A stretch of 43,943 bases of DNA from Clostridia bacterium (lineage in GTDB: Bacteria; Bacillota; Clostridia; UMGS1810). The stretch covers positions 1 to 43,943 of the forward strand of contig JAEDEG010000005.1 in the NCBI GenBank assembly GCA_016293435.1, given 5' to 3'. Below, in pieces: positions 1 to 8,456 of the stretch. Under the pieces are notes generated by a model that saw only the letters and a program-made list of their open reading frames with translations, searched no databases and was not told the origin of the DNA. A program made the position numbers and the translations under genes. Each line of letters opens with the position of its first letter. The stretch's first letter is position 1.

Positions 1-104
1 ATCAGAGTTCTCAATGTGAGTCATCTTTTTTGGTCATTTTATTTTACAACTTTTCTTTGAATAATCAAAAATATTTGTATATTTTTATAGAAAGTATCCG
101 GTTT

Positions 105-941
105 TTAGTTTTTCAGAACTCTGTCGGCGTATTTTTGGGGATTGATTCCATATATCTGTACAACCTTTAGCTTGTCGCAAAGAGCAATATCCTTTGGAGT
201 AACAACAAGACCTCCATTTGAGTCGATATCAACGCCTGCAGATTTATATGCCTGCCAGACAATATGAGAGCAATGCGATGAATCCACAGCTTTATCACCA
301 CTTTTATCTTTTTTGATAATTCCGGCGAAGACACTGTATTTTATATCGATAAGATTTGCAATAGCATAGTCTGCGGCCGCAGACGCAACCTGAAAATCAG
401 GATAGCGAAGAACCGCAAAGGCCGGATAGTCAACCCACGATGAGGTGTGTGTAAGGCACGAGGTATCCCCTATTGCCATATGTTCAAGCATAATAACTCC
501 ATTTTTATCGGTGACAAGTCCAATATGACCGTGACGCCAATCTAAGGTTGCAGTATTGAAGGTTACAAGTATATCGCCTTTTTTCAAATTGACTATCGGT
601 GTATGCTGATTTACATTTCTTTCTTCGATGGTAAAGGGAAAGCAAATATAATTTTTATCATATTCAGGCTTTTTGAAATATAGTTTATTTAATTGTGTTA
701 GAATATTGCTTTGTTTTTCTAAAATTAGTTCGCGTGCCGCAGCCGGACTTACACCGGTGTTTATGAATATAGTGCTATAGTCTGAGTCGGTCAATTCTTT
801 TTTTGTCAAAAGATGTGATATATCCTCTGCTTTATAATCCGGAATATAAAATGCGGTGTTTAGAAAATATATGTGACGAATTGTCAATACAGAGGCAATT
901 AACATTAGTATTATAAGTAGTTTATTTTTGAAAATTTTCAT
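105..941 (-). CDS. Membrane-anchored YiiX/permuted NlpC/P60-like cysteine hydrolase
   Basis: A 278-aa protein with one N-terminal hydrophobic segment (about residues 5-22), so it is probably anchored in the membrane or secreted. The second half carries a permuted papain-like (YiiX/YebB, NlpC/P60-type) pattern: KKGDILV, then HGHIGLV supplying the likely catalytic histidine, and later SSHCSHIVWQAY supplying the likely nucleophilic cysteine. In this superfamily the proteins hydrolyse amide or thioester bonds, often in cell wall or lipids; the substrate here is unknown. An in-frame ATG four codons upstream (at 953) directly follows AGG and cannot use that site for initiation, so the start at 941, with AGGA about 10 nt upstream, is preferred. 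It is monocistronic with its own promoter at 966-994. Confidence 0.75.
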   Translation of the reverse strand: MKIFKNKLLIILMLIASVLTIRHIYFLNTAFYIPDYKAEDISHLLTKKELTDSDYSTIFINTGVSPAAARELILEKQSNILTQLNKLYFKKPEYDKNYICFPFTIEERNVNQHTPIVNLKKGDILVTFNTATLDWRHGHIGLVTDKNGVIMLEHMAIGDTSCLTHTSSWVDYPAFAVLRYPDFQVASAAADYAIANLIDIKYSVFAGIIKKDKSGDKAVDSSHCSHIVWQAYKSAGVDIDSNGGLVVTPKDIALCDKLKVVQIYGINPQKYADRVLKN

Positions 942-965
942 TAATATACACATCCTATTGACAAT

Positions 966-994
966 ATTATATACTTTTTTGCATATAAAATCAA
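966..994 (-). promoter_or_regulatory. Sigma-A-type promoter of the YiiX-like gene
   Basis: On the minus strand, TTGATT (989-994) is followed by a 17-nt spacer and TATAAT (966-971). The predicted start is about 15-20 nt above the chosen start codon, so the leader is short. Confidence 0.7.
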
Positions 995-1051
995 GATATT
1001 TGGTTAATTCTAATCATATATAATTTTTTTTGAAAAATTTTCAAAAAAAAC

Positions 1052-1080
1052 TTGACAAATGCATTCATTTATAGTAAAAT
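1052..1080 (+). promoter_or_regulatory. Promoter of the tRNA gene
   Basis: A consensus TTGACA (1052-1057), 17-nt spacer and TAAAAT (1075-1080) lie 31 nt upstream of the tRNA 5' end. The near-consensus match fits a stable-RNA gene. Confidence 0.8.
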
Positions 1081-1110
1081 AAATAACGTTGCTAAGGCAA
1101 CATATCATTT

Positions 1111-1184
1111 GGCGGCATAGCTCAGTTGGCTAGAGCATGCGGTTCATACCCGCAGTGTCGATGGTTCAAATCCGTCTGCCGCTA
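1111..1184 (+). tRNA. tRNA with CAU anticodon, probably elongator tRNA-Met
   Basis: A full cloverleaf is visible. The acceptor stem pairs GGCGGCA with TGCCGCT (first pair G-U). A D-arm follows, then an anticodon stem TGCGG/CCGCA with loop TTCATAC (anticodon CAT), and a T-arm GATGG-TTCAAAT-CCGTC. The CCA end is not encoded. The initiator hallmarks (a C1-A72 mismatch and three G-C pairs next to the anticodon loop) are absent, so this is elongator Met. A CAU tRNA-Ile2 read after lysidine modification cannot be excluded by eye. It is a single tRNA gene with its own promoter and terminator. Confidence 0.93.
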
Positions 1185-1226
1185 TTAATAAGGTACTTAT
1201 ATAAAGTGCATCCCGTTAGGGCAATA

Positions 1227-1260
1227 AAAGTCTCCAAGTGCTTGTCGCTTGGAGACTTTT
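1227..1260 (+). terminator. Intrinsic terminator downstream of the tRNA
   Basis: A perfect 13-bp inverted repeat (AAAAGTCTCCAAG ... CTTGGAGACTTTT) with a 9-nt loop is followed by a T-rich run. It ends the tRNA transcript about 75 nt after the mature 3' end. Confidence 0.85.
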
Positions 1261-1346
1261 ATTTTTTCTGTTTTTTATTGATATGCTCATTCATTTATCG
1301 AAATAAATTATCATCTTCGCAATGATTATTTTCATATCACGAAAAA

Positions 1347-1391
1347 CCGACCTCCCAATTGTTAGATTTTTGGTCTAATTTTGGAGGTCGG
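1347..1391 (-). terminator. Terminator of the sugar ABC transporter operon
   Basis: A perfect 9-bp outer stem CCGACCTCC/GGAGGTCGG encloses a second inner pairing (TTAGA/TCTAA). On the minus strand it is followed by TTTTT. It lies 34 nt beyond the stop of the solute-binding protein gene. Confidence 0.85.
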
Positions 1392-1424
1392 CTCATTTTT
1401 ATTACTTATTCAATTTGAAGGATA

Positions 1425-3041
1425 TTATTTATCAAGCTTTGACATAAATCTGTCATATGCAGCCTGAGTATTTGCGAGATAATCATCATATCCGTTAGCC
1501 TTTGCTTCTTTGACAGCAGCATCCCATGTATCGATTGACTTCTTGCCAAGGATAATATCAAACATAGCTACTTCAAGAGCAGGTGTTGCAACTTCTTTTA
1601 CATTTGTGTTAACTTCGAGTTCATCTTCTGTGTAGGAAAGAGAAGGAAGAACATTTTTTGCAGCTTCATCGGCAGCAATGTTCCATACCTTGATGGCTTC
1701 TTTCTGTTCATCATACTGATAGTATCCGTTCAGATAATCAGTGTGCTGGTTGTAACCCGGGTGGTTGCAGGGAAGCATATATTTGTAGAGAGCTTCTGAT
1801 ACAGAGTTAAGACCTTCATGATTAGTAATCTTATCTGTATAGATGTAATGTGTTTCACCATTGATTTCTTCTTTGGTGAATGTATCGCCTTCGATACCAA
1901 AGAGCTGGAGAATCATACCATCTTCACCATAGAAGTAGTCATACCAAGAAATTGCTGCTTCATAGTTACCGCATTCGGGAGTAATACCAACAGCTACAGA
2001 TGTAGCTTCGTTGTATCTCATTTGAAATTCGGATACTTCACCTTTGTTTGCTACAGGGAATTTACATGCAACAAGACTAAATTTGGGGTTCTTTGCTCTT
2101 GCGGCAGGCATAATTTTACCAATTGCAGAGCCAACGTAACCGTAGGAAGCAATAGAAATGTCATTTGCCATGTTGCCCTCAATTTTTGCAGCGTCATTTG
2201 TTACAAAGCCGGTATCTATATATCCAGCCTTAACCCAATCTGCCAATTGAGCAATATACTCTTTAAATCCCTTTTCATAAGCAGCAAATACTACTTTATC
2301 ACCTTTAAGATAGAAGCCCTTGCCTACGTTAAACGCAGTGTTGAAGCTATGTACACCTGCACCATTAAACGAAAATACTCCACTATCGCATGTAAAGGGC
2401 TTTTCAAAGCCTTCTTGTTTTGCTTTTGCAAAAAGAGCTGTCCATTCGTCAATTGTTTCAGGACGTTCCATGCCCCACTCATCGAGCTTATCACCTCTTA
2501 CGTAGAGACCTGCAAATGCCTTGGTTTCACCTACGTTGAGAACGTTGAAGCCATAGTATGAACCGTCTTCTGATGTAGCCATGAGCTTATAACGATAGTC
2601 TGCTGCTTTTCCCTTTTCGCCTTCCATGTAATCATAGTAGTTGGGTGCATACTCTTTGATGTAGTCGTTTAAAGCAATTACAACATCGTCATCAAGAGCC
2701 TGCTGGGGACCGCCTGTATAGTTATCCCAATTGTACTCAATCATGTCAGGTCTTTCGGAGCCGGACATCATAGCTATAAATGCTTCGTTACCGGTTGAAC
2801 CTTCGATAGGATGAATAAAGTCGATATGTACACCGGTTCTCTTTTCAAGCTCCTGCCACATCATCATTTCGTTGTAGTTACCAAGCGAAACTGATGAGTT
2901 AGGATCCATTGTTGCCCAATAGGTAAAGTTTTTACCGTCTGTCTGAGCATTTTTTGATTTACCACCGCCGCAACCGGCAAGCGAACCTGCAATCATGCTA
3001 ACTGCCGAAAGTGTAGCGATAACTTTTGTTACTTTTTTCAT
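1425..3041 (-). CDS. Carbohydrate ABC transporter, extracellular solute-binding lipoprotein
   Basis: A 538-aa protein with a lipoprotein signal peptide; the lipobox LAGC places the lipidated cysteine at residue 24 and a GGG/Ser/Lys linker follows. The mature part has the length and character of family 1 (CUT1) sugar-binding proteins of the LplA/YtcQ type, which present oligosaccharides to LplB/YtcP-like permeases. The start has a strong GGAGGT site about 8 nt upstream. It is last in a minus-strand operon after the two permeases at 3118-3990 and 4009-4962. The gene order permease-permease-binding protein, with no ATPase gene, is typical of this subfamily, which relies on a shared MsmX-like ATPase coded elsewhere. 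The ligand cannot be read from sequence; oligosaccharides, including uronic-acid sugars, are common for relatives. Confidence 0.9.
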   Translation of the reverse strand: MKKVTKVIATLSAVSMIAGSLAGCGGGKSKNAQTDGKNFTYWATMDPNSSVSLGNYNEMMMWQELEKRTGVHIDFIHPIEGSTGNEAFIAMMSGSERPDMIEYNWDNYTGGPQQALDDDVVIALNDYIKEYAPNYYDYMEGEKGKAADYRYKLMATSEDGSYYGFNVLNVGETKAFAGLYVRGDKLDEWGMERPETIDEWTALFAKAKQEGFEKPFTCDSGVFSFNGAGVHSFNTAFNVGKGFYLKGDKVVFAAYEKGFKEYIAQLADWVKAGYIDTGFVTNDAAKIEGNMANDISIASYGYVGSAIGKIMPAARAKNPKFSLVACKFPVANKGEVSEFQMRYNEATSVAVGITPECGNYEAAISWYDYFYGEDGMILQLFGIEGDTFTKEEINGETHYIYTDKITNHEGLNSVSEALYKYMLPCNHPGYNQHTDYLNGYYQYDEQKEAIKVWNIAADEAAKNVLPSLSYTEDELEVNTNVKEVATPALEVAMFDIILGKKSIDTWDAAVKEAKANGYDDYLANTQAAYDRFMSKLDK

Positions 3042-3117
3042 ATCAGTACCTCCATTTTAATTTATAATAATTGCAAATCGCAACCATTACCATACTTGTT
3101 ATAAACGTGCTTTGGGA

Positions 3118-3990
3118 TTAACCCTTTACAGCGCCAATCATTACACCCTTTACAAAATACTTCTGGATGAAGGGGTAAACAAGAAGAATCGGAACTGTTG
3201 CAACAATGATTGTTGCAAATTTAATGTTTTCTGCAATACCCATATTGTCCACTGCGTTTGCACCGGTATTGAGCTGTTCCTGAATAAGTATTGAACGAAG
3301 AGCAAGCTGCAGCGGTATTTTATTGCGGTCTTTGATATAGAGCAAAGCATTGAACCATGCGTTCCAGTGACCAACTCCGTAGAAAAGCACCATAACAGAA
3401 ATAACAGCTTTTGACAAAGGAATAATTATGTGCCAAAGAACATGCATATCATTACCACCGTCAACCTTAACGGATTCTTCAAGGCTCTTGGGAATACCAT
3501 CGAAGTTGGTACGCATAACTATCATGTTGTATACACTTACCGCGCCGGGTAAAATGAGGGCGAGAAGCGAATTTTCAAGCCCGAGAATCTGTACATATAT
3601 AATATATGTGGGAATCATACCGCCCGAAAAATACATTGTGATGAGCATCATCCATGTAAGAAAGCCTCTGATAGCAAAATCTCTTCTTGTGAGAAGGAAG
3701 GCCGCAATGGTTGTCATAATAAGGTTAACAATTGTTGCAACAATAACAACAAAAATAGTAACCTTATAGCCGTTGAGAATCAAAGGATCGCTTAAAACTG
3801 TTTTGTATGCAGCAAAATCAAGACCCTTGGGAAGAAGCATAAGGGTTGCCGTATTACCTACAATATTTTTAGAAAGCGAACATGTAATACAATACCAGAA
3901 CGGATATATTGTAATTATAATCATGAAAGCCATGAAAATGATGTTAAATACATTGAAGATTTTTTCTCCAATACTTGGTTTATATACCAT
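3118..3990 (-). CDS. Carbohydrate ABC transporter permease (MalG/LplC/YtcP type)
   Basis: A 290-aa integral membrane protein with about six hydrophobic segments. Near residues 170-200 it carries the CUT1 EAA loop, recognisable as ESVKVDGGNDMHVLWHIIIP, which contacts the ATPase. The C-terminus ends in the KYFVKGVMIGAVKG pattern typical of MalG-type permeases. It forms the channel with the permease coded just upstream (18-nt gap) and receives substrate from the lipoprotein coded downstream. The length is normal and no lesion is seen. Confidence 0.92.
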   Translation of the reverse strand: MVYKPSIGEKIFNVFNIIFMAFMIIITIYPFWYCITCSLSKNIVGNTATLMLLPKGLDFAAYKTVLSDPLILNGYKVTIFVVIVATIVNLIMTTIAAFLLTRRDFAIRGFLTWMMLITMYFSGGMIPTYIIYVQILGLENSLLALILPGAVSVYNMIVMRTNFDGIPKSLEESVKVDGGNDMHVLWHIIIPLSKAVISVMVLFYGVGHWNAWFNALLYIKDRNKIPLQLALRSILIQEQLNTGANAVDNMGIAENIKFATIIVATVPILLVYPFIQKYFVKGVMIGAVKG

Positions 3991-4008
3991 AATATGTAAT
4001 CCTCCTTC

Positions 4009-4962
4009 TTAGAACAAGCTGGTATCGTTAATTTTTTTGGAAATCTGGTTGGTCAGTGTCAAAAACAGTATATTAACAAAAGACTGGAAAATACCTACAG
4101 CTGACGAGAAGGAAATATCGTTTCCTTCGCCGAGACCTCTTTCATATACATATGAAGAAAGAACTCGTGAAACTGCTTTTGTATATGAATTTTGAAGAAG
4201 AATAACCTTTTCGTAGCCAACGCTGAGCACCTGACCCATTCTCATGATAAAGAGAATTACAATTGTGGATGCAATACCGGGGATGGTGATATGAATAACC
4301 TGCTTCCACTTGCCTGCGCCGTCGATAACAGCAGCTTCGTAAAGCTCTTGATCGATAGAGCTGAGTGCGGAAATATAAATGATACTTCCCCAGCCTATGC
4401 CTTGCCATATGCCGGATCCGACAAAAATTGTACGGAAGGCACTTGCTTCGATCATATAGTTCTTACGTTGTCCGCCGAGCAGAGAAATAAGAGAAGTGAT
4501 AATACCATCTTCATCAAAGAAACGCATAATCATACTGCATATAACAACCATCGAAATGAAGTGAGGAAGATATGTGGCAGTTTGAATAAGCTTTTTGTAC
4601 TTGAGGTTCTTAATTTCATTGAGCATCAATGCAAAAATAATCGGTGCAGGGAATGAAAAAAGAATTTCATAAAAGCTTATGAGCAGTGTATTTTTGATTA
4701 CGGGCCAGAAAAGCTTTCCTGTAAAGAAATCTATAAAGTTTTCAAAACCATGCATACCTGCCCACGGACTTTCAAAAATACCCCTTGCCAGCTTGAAGTC
4801 CTGGAATGCAATAACCAGACCAAACATTGGCAAGTAACAAAATAACACAAAATAAATAATTACAGGTATCGCCATGATGTACAGTATGTAATTCCGCTTA
4901 AGTTCATCGCCGATACGAGCGCCCAGACCGGGCCTTTTTGTCTTAGCACTTAGTTCTTTCAC
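4009..4962 (-). CDS. Carbohydrate ABC transporter permease (LplB/YteP type)
   Basis: A 317-aa MalF/LplB-like inner-membrane permease. A basic N-terminus is followed by about six membrane segments, and the EAA loop is visible near residue 225 (YEAAVIDGAGKWKQVIHITIP). The C-terminal NDTSLF-like ending is usual for LplB homologues. It is the first gene of the importer operon, so the operon promoter should lie in the 4963-5194 interval shared with the divergent AraC gene. It pairs with the permease at 3118-3990 to form the membrane channel. Confidence 0.92.
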   Translation of the reverse strand: MKELSAKTKRPGLGARIGDELKRNYILYIMAIPVIIYFVLFCYLPMFGLVIAFQDFKLARGIFESPWAGMHGFENFIDFFTGKLFWPVIKNTLLISFYEILFSFPAPIIFALMLNEIKNLKYKKLIQTATYLPHFISMVVICSMIMRFFDEDGIITSLISLLGGQRKNYMIEASAFRTIFVGSGIWQGIGWGSIIYISALSSIDQELYEAAVIDGAGKWKQVIHITIPGIASTIVILFIMRMGQVLSVGYEKVILLQNSYTKAVSRVLSSYVYERGLGEGNDISFSSAVGIFQSFVNILFLTLTNQISKKINDTSLF

Positions 4963-5039
4963 TAATAACGCCCTCCAAATAAGTAATATGAATAATATGA
5001 ATCGTATAGAAAGTGAGTCATATTACAGAATACGACATA

Positions 5040-5069
5040 TTTATGCTGTGCAAATTGCACAGATGTAAA
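5040..5069 (-). promoter_or_regulatory. Candidate promoter of the sugar importer operon
   Basis: On the minus strand, TTTACA (5064-5069) and CATAAA (5040-5045) are separated by 18 nt. The -10 match is only 4 of 6. The spacer is occupied almost exactly by a 17-bp palindrome, an arrangement expected for a regulated promoter. The call depends partly on that arrangement. Confidence 0.4.
5046..5062. promoter_or_regulatory. Perfect 17-bp palindrome, candidate operator
   Basis: CTGTGCAAATTGCACAG has two perfect 8-bp arms around one central base. It sits between the divergently read importer and AraC genes, about 58 nt upstream of the AraC promoter -35 and inside the spacer of the candidate importer promoter. 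Perfect symmetry suggests a dimeric repressor of the LacI/GntR kind; AraC proteins more often bind direct repeats. Confidence 0.55.
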
Positions 5070-5120
5070 CACACGCACTCAATACTCTAATATTATATAT
5101 GAATTTCTTACAAAAATCTA

Positions 5121-5149
5121 TAGACAAAATGATATTTATGTGGTATAAT
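5121..5149 (+). promoter_or_regulatory. Promoter of the AraC-family regulator
   Basis: TAGACA (5121-5126), a 17-nt spacer and a consensus TATAAT (5144-5149) lie 45 nt upstream of the start codon. Confidence 0.75.
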
Positions 5150-5194
5150 ACGGTATACATTAGATGTGTTTTTTAAGGAGATGGGTTAATTTTT

Positions 5195-6016
5195 ATGTTC
5201 AAAGACCAATTAATTGACTATGATTTTATTGCTTCGGGGAATTTTTTCACAGAGGCTGTGTCTGCCGCACACCGATACATAGACCCACCCAGTACATATA
5301 TACGATATGCCAACGAGCACAGACACGACAGACTTTTGTGTGTGATCTCCGGGTCGTGCAAATTTGATATGTTCAACGATAAGCCAATCATCGCAAAAAA
5401 CGGAAGTGTAATTTATATTCCATATAATATAGCTTACCGTACCGAGTGGATTGGTGATGAGCGCGGAGAGTTGTATTCTATCAATTATATAATGAAGGAC
5501 ACCGACGGGCATCAGATAACACTATGCCCCGAAATATATATGTTTGAAGGCTGTGATATGTATATTACAAAAGGGCTTTTTACAGATTGCTGTTATACAT
5601 TTACGCAAGAAAAATTCGGATACAGGCTAAAGTGCAAATACACAATGTTGAAAATACTTCTTTCAATAGCAAATACACAAAGCAAAATTTCTCATTCAAA
5701 AATCGGAAAAGCTATTCAGTATATAGAAGCTAACTATCTTGAAGATATTTCAATAAACGAGCTTGCCAGAATGTGTAATCTTGGCGAATGTATGTTCAGA
5801 CGATGCTTTAAAACGGAAACCGGCACATCCCCCCTTAAATACCGAAACCGCCTCAGAATCAACAAAGCATATGAAATGCTTTCGACCGAAGGCTGCTCGG
5901 TTGCGGAAGCGATGGAAACGACCGGATTTTATGATGCTTCGTATTTTAACAAAACCTTTAAAAGCTATATAGGCAAAAGTCCGTCGGAATGTAAAAACAG
6001 CCGCAGAAATATTTGA
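5195..6016 (+). CDS. AraC-family transcriptional regulator, divergent from the sugar importer
   Basis: A 273-aa protein. The N-terminal part (about residues 20-120) looks like an AraC cupin-type sensing domain. The C-terminal 100 residues contain two helix-turn-helix units: the first around SINELARMCNLGECMFRRCF, the second around VAEAMETTGFYDASYFNKTFK, ending in the conserved GKSPSECK stretch. Such proteins usually sense a sugar and activate transport and degradation genes. Its position back-to-back with the ABC importer strongly suggests it controls that operon. An AAGGAG site lies upstream of the start, at slightly long spacing. The gene converges on the PAP2 gene with only 22 nt between stops and no visible terminator. 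Confidence 0.88.
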   Translation: MFKDQLIDYDFIASGNFFTEAVSAAHRYIDPPSTYIRYANEHRHDRLLCVISGSCKFDMFNDKPIIAKNGSVIYIPYNIAYRTEWIGDERGELYSINYIMKDTDGHQITLCPEIYMFEGCDMYITKGLFTDCCYTFTQEKFGYRLKCKYTMLKILLSIANTQSKISHSKIGKAIQYIEANYLEDISINELARMCNLGECMFRRCFKTETGTSPLKYRNRLRINKAYEMLSTEGCSVAEAMETTGFYDASYFNKTFKSYIGKSPSECKNSRRNI

Positions 6017-6038
6017 TTTAAAAACATGAAAACAAATG

Positions 6039-6575
6039 TCAGATATTAAAATACCGTATGCGATTTATCACCCGGCAGGCAATAAAAGAAGAAAGCAAGC
6101 CAAAAAATATTCCGCCGATTATATCGGTGGGAAAATGAACATACAAATAAAGCCTCGAAAATGTGATTATGCAGGCAATAAAAACAGCGACTATCCCCCA
6201 TTTTCTGCTATGCGCTAAGACAGAGACCGACGCAGCAAAGGAAGCGGAGGCGTGGCCTGATGGGAAAGAATAATCGTGCGGCGGAGGCAGAATCAGCTTT
6301 ATACTCTCCCTCAGCTCGAAGGGACGTAATCTGCCAACCAAAGGCTTTATGGTAAGATTGACCAAAGCAAAATTAACCAAGAGTGCAGCAAGCACACAAG
6401 CACCGGTCTTTCTTGTCTTTTTAAAAAAAAGCAGAACAATACCGAGGATTATCCATATAATCCCTTTGTCTCCGAGACGCGTAGCAAACAGCATAACGGT
6501 ATTTAAAAAATCTGTTCTGATTATATCGAGGGCTTCGAGAACAGCAAAATCGAAATTCAAAATTTTATCATACAT
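6039..6575 (-). CDS. PAP2-superfamily membrane phosphatase
   Basis: A 178-aa membrane protein with the three-part PAP2 (phosphatidate/undecaprenyl-pyrophosphate phosphatase) signature: KPLVGRLRP, then FPSGHAS, then SRLYLYVHFPTD. Family members remove phosphate from lipid pyrophosphates or lipid phosphates at the outer membrane face; undecaprenyl pyrophosphate recycling is a common role for bacterial ones of this size. The start is supported by AGGAG seven nt upstream. It is last in a minus-strand operon after the FliB-like and alarmone synthetase genes (53-nt gap). The specific substrate is not determinable from sequence. Confidence 0.88.
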   Translation of the reverse strand: MYDKILNFDFAVLEALDIIRTDFLNTVMLFATRLGDKGIIWIILGIVLLFFKKTRKTGACVLAALLVNFALVNLTIKPLVGRLRPFELRESIKLILPPPHDYSFPSGHASASFAASVSVLAHSRKWGIVAVFIACIITFSRLYLYVHFPTDIIGGIFFGLLSSFIACRVINRIRYFNI

Positions 6576-6628
6576 GCGAAAACTCCTGTAACAATAAAGA
6601 ACCTAATAAGATGCTTCTTCGGTTTATT

Positions 6629-7567
6629 TTAAGCTTCTGAACAAATTACAAGCATAAGCTCATCAATATTCTCGGTGGAATATTCAATCTCCGATGAATA
6701 CATTCTGCATATATCCACAAAATTTTCAAAGCTTTTGTCATCAGAGCGCAGAAAAAGCTGTTTTATGATATGAAAACTCAAAAGGCAAAAGCTTATACGC
6801 TGCGATAGCATTCCGTCGCAGAGAGAATCCGGAAGATGCCTATATATAAAGTATGTAAGAAGCTGCTCTGATATGTACTGCATTTTTTCGTTATCAAAAA
6901 AATCACTTTGGGCACTTTTCTTTGAAGCATCACTAAGAGCAATAGTCCACTCTGAATCGAGACGCTCTAATGACAAGTATATATCACACCATTTGTTAAA
7001 AGGAAAATCGGGAATTTTTGCTGAAAAATCATTCTCAATTTTGGCAATTCTTGAATTAAAGCAAAGAGTTCTGTCGGCAACAATTTCAAGCAGGCGCTCC
7101 CTCGCAGCAAAAAAATCCTTTTCTTCATTTGTGTATATCACATCAGCACTGTTGCCTTTTAGCGGCACAAGAGAAAATGGCTTTGTATCAGACAGTATGA
7201 TTCTTGCTGCCTCACCGCAGCACATGCCGAGTCCAAGCTCTGTGTGTGTAGAGAAACAACTGCAAAACCGAGGATGATTGGCGCAAATATCGCACAGTGC
7301 CCCCTCTCCCATTTTAATTATAATCTCACAAAGACCGGTTTTGTCAAGGAAGGGGCAGCGGTCATCTGCGCCGAGAACAAAATGAGCAGCTCCGCCGCTA
7401 CAACTTGTGTGATGTCTCAGCTTATCTCCGAAATCACCGGTAAGCTCGGTGTATGTTTTGTATGTATGTGAATCAATATCTATTTCCCAGCCTATGCAAC
7501 AGCTATGAGTACAGTCTCCGGCAATGCATCTAAACTGTGAATAATATTGCGGAACTAAAGTTATCAT
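6629..7567 (-). CDS. fliB: FliB-like protein (putative flagellin lysine N-methylase)
   Basis: A 312-aa protein whose first half is rich in paired cysteines: CIAGDCTHSCCIGWEID near residue 13, then CPFLDKTGLC, CDICANHPRFC and MCCGEA. This is the cysteine pattern of the FliB family, whose founding member methylates flagellin lysines in Salmonella. FliB-like proteins are widespread in Clostridia outside flagellar loci, and no flagellar gene is present here, so the real substrate is open. The cysteines probably bind metal or an iron-sulfur cluster. It lies 24 nt after the alarmone synthetase gene and is co-transcribed with it. Confidence 0.75.
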   Translation of the reverse strand: MITLVPQYYSQFRCIAGDCTHSCCIGWEIDIDSHTYKTYTELTGDFGDKLRHHTSCSGGAAHFVLGADDRCPFLDKTGLCEIIIKMGEGALCDICANHPRFCSCFSTHTELGLGMCCGEAARIILSDTKPFSLVPLKGNSADVIYTNEEKDFFAARERLLEIVADRTLCFNSRIAKIENDFSAKIPDFPFNKWCDIYLSLERLDSEWTIALSDASKKSAQSDFFDNEKMQYISEQLLTYFIYRHLPDSLCDGMLSQRISFCLLSFHIIKQLFLRSDDKSFENFVDICRMYSSEIEYSTENIDELMLVICSEA

Positions 7568-7591
7568 GTTATCACCACAAAAGCAGCTTAA

Positions 7592-8296
7592 TTATCGTTT
7601 ATTGACGACGTCAAGCTCTGACAATGCCTGATTTATCTTTTGCATTCTCATATCTGTATGAGCGATAACCTCGGCACAGTCCTTTAACTCCTGCTCTATC
7701 TTTTCGGCACCGACAATATCTTTTTTGTATCGCATTTTGTGTTCGAGACTTGCCCAAAAATCCATGGCAATTGTCCGAAGTTGAACTTCTACCTTCATAT
7801 ATTGCTTACGGTTTGAAAAAAAGACCGGTATTTCAATTATCATATGGTAACTGCGGTAGCCATTTGGTTTGGGATTTTTTATATAGTCCTTTACGGAAAT
7901 AACCGTTATATCATCCTGATTGGAAAACATTTCCGCAACCATATATATATCATCTATAAAAGAACATATAACGCGAACACCGGCTACATCGTTCAAATTG
8001 TCAAGAATCGATTCTACAGTTACCGGAAAGTTTTTGCGTCTGAGCTTATTTAAGATACTGATCGGACTTTTTACTCTCGATTTTATCATCTCTATGGGAT
8101 TGCGCTTGTAGTCAACCGAAAAATCGTCATTGAGAACCTCAAACTTGGTGCGTACCTCTCTTATGGCACAATTATACATCATCATAAATTCAGAAAAGCC
8201 GTTCAACTGCTGCAGTGCTTCTTCTTCATCTATAAAATCAAACCACTTTGGTTTATCTAAGACTGATACAGTTTTGGAATTTCTTTCAGGAACCAT
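7592..8296 (-). CDS. Small alarmone synthetase, (p)ppGpp synthase (RelQ/YjbM type)
   Basis: A 234-aa single-domain RelA/SpoT synthetase with no HD hydrolase and no TGS/ACT domains. Diagnostic stretches are RVKSPISILNKLRRK, the DVAGVRVICSF segment, KPNGYRSYHMII and the VEVQLRTIAMDFWASLEHK helix that holds the synthetase active site. Family members transfer pyrophosphate from ATP to GDP or GTP to make alarmones, usually under transcriptional control as part of cell-envelope stress responses. It is first in an operon with FliB-like and PAP2 genes and has a clear promoter upstream. AAGGTG lies at good spacing before the start. Confidence 0.9.
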   Translation of the reverse strand: MVPERNSKTVSVLDKPKWFDFIDEEEALQQLNGFSEFMMMYNCAIREVRTKFEVLNDDFSVDYKRNPIEMIKSRVKSPISILNKLRRKNFPVTVESILDNLNDVAGVRVICSFIDDIYMVAEMFSNQDDITVISVKDYIKNPKPNGYRSYHMIIEIPVFFSNRKQYMKVEVQLRTIAMDFWASLEHKMRYKKDIVGAEKIEQELKDCAEVIAHTDMRMQKINQALSELDVVNKR

Positions 8297-8329
8297 TTTT
8301 AATCACCTTTTCGTATAGATTATATGTAA

Positions 8330-8358
8330 ATTATATCATAGATTTTTTAAATTGTGAA
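8330..8358 (-). promoter_or_regulatory. Promoter of the alarmone synthetase operon
   Basis: On the minus strand, TTCACA (8353-8358), a 17-nt spacer and TATAAT (8330-8335) lie 33 nt upstream of the start codon. It is divergent from the glycosyltransferase promoter. Confidence 0.75.
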
Positions 8359-8456
8359 TAGATACACTTCAAAATTAACAAAATGTTAAATATTAAAGCT
8401 TAAAATACAATTTATGCTCCGATTAACAATAATTTACAATTTATTTAAAAATTGTA

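Noticed and set aside
1818..2561. A 247-codon open frame on the plus strand, antisense to the sugar-binding protein gene
   Set aside because: The opposite strand encodes a clear full-length lipoprotein; this frame has no homology-like motif and an odd Cys/Phe-rich composition typical of a shadow frame.
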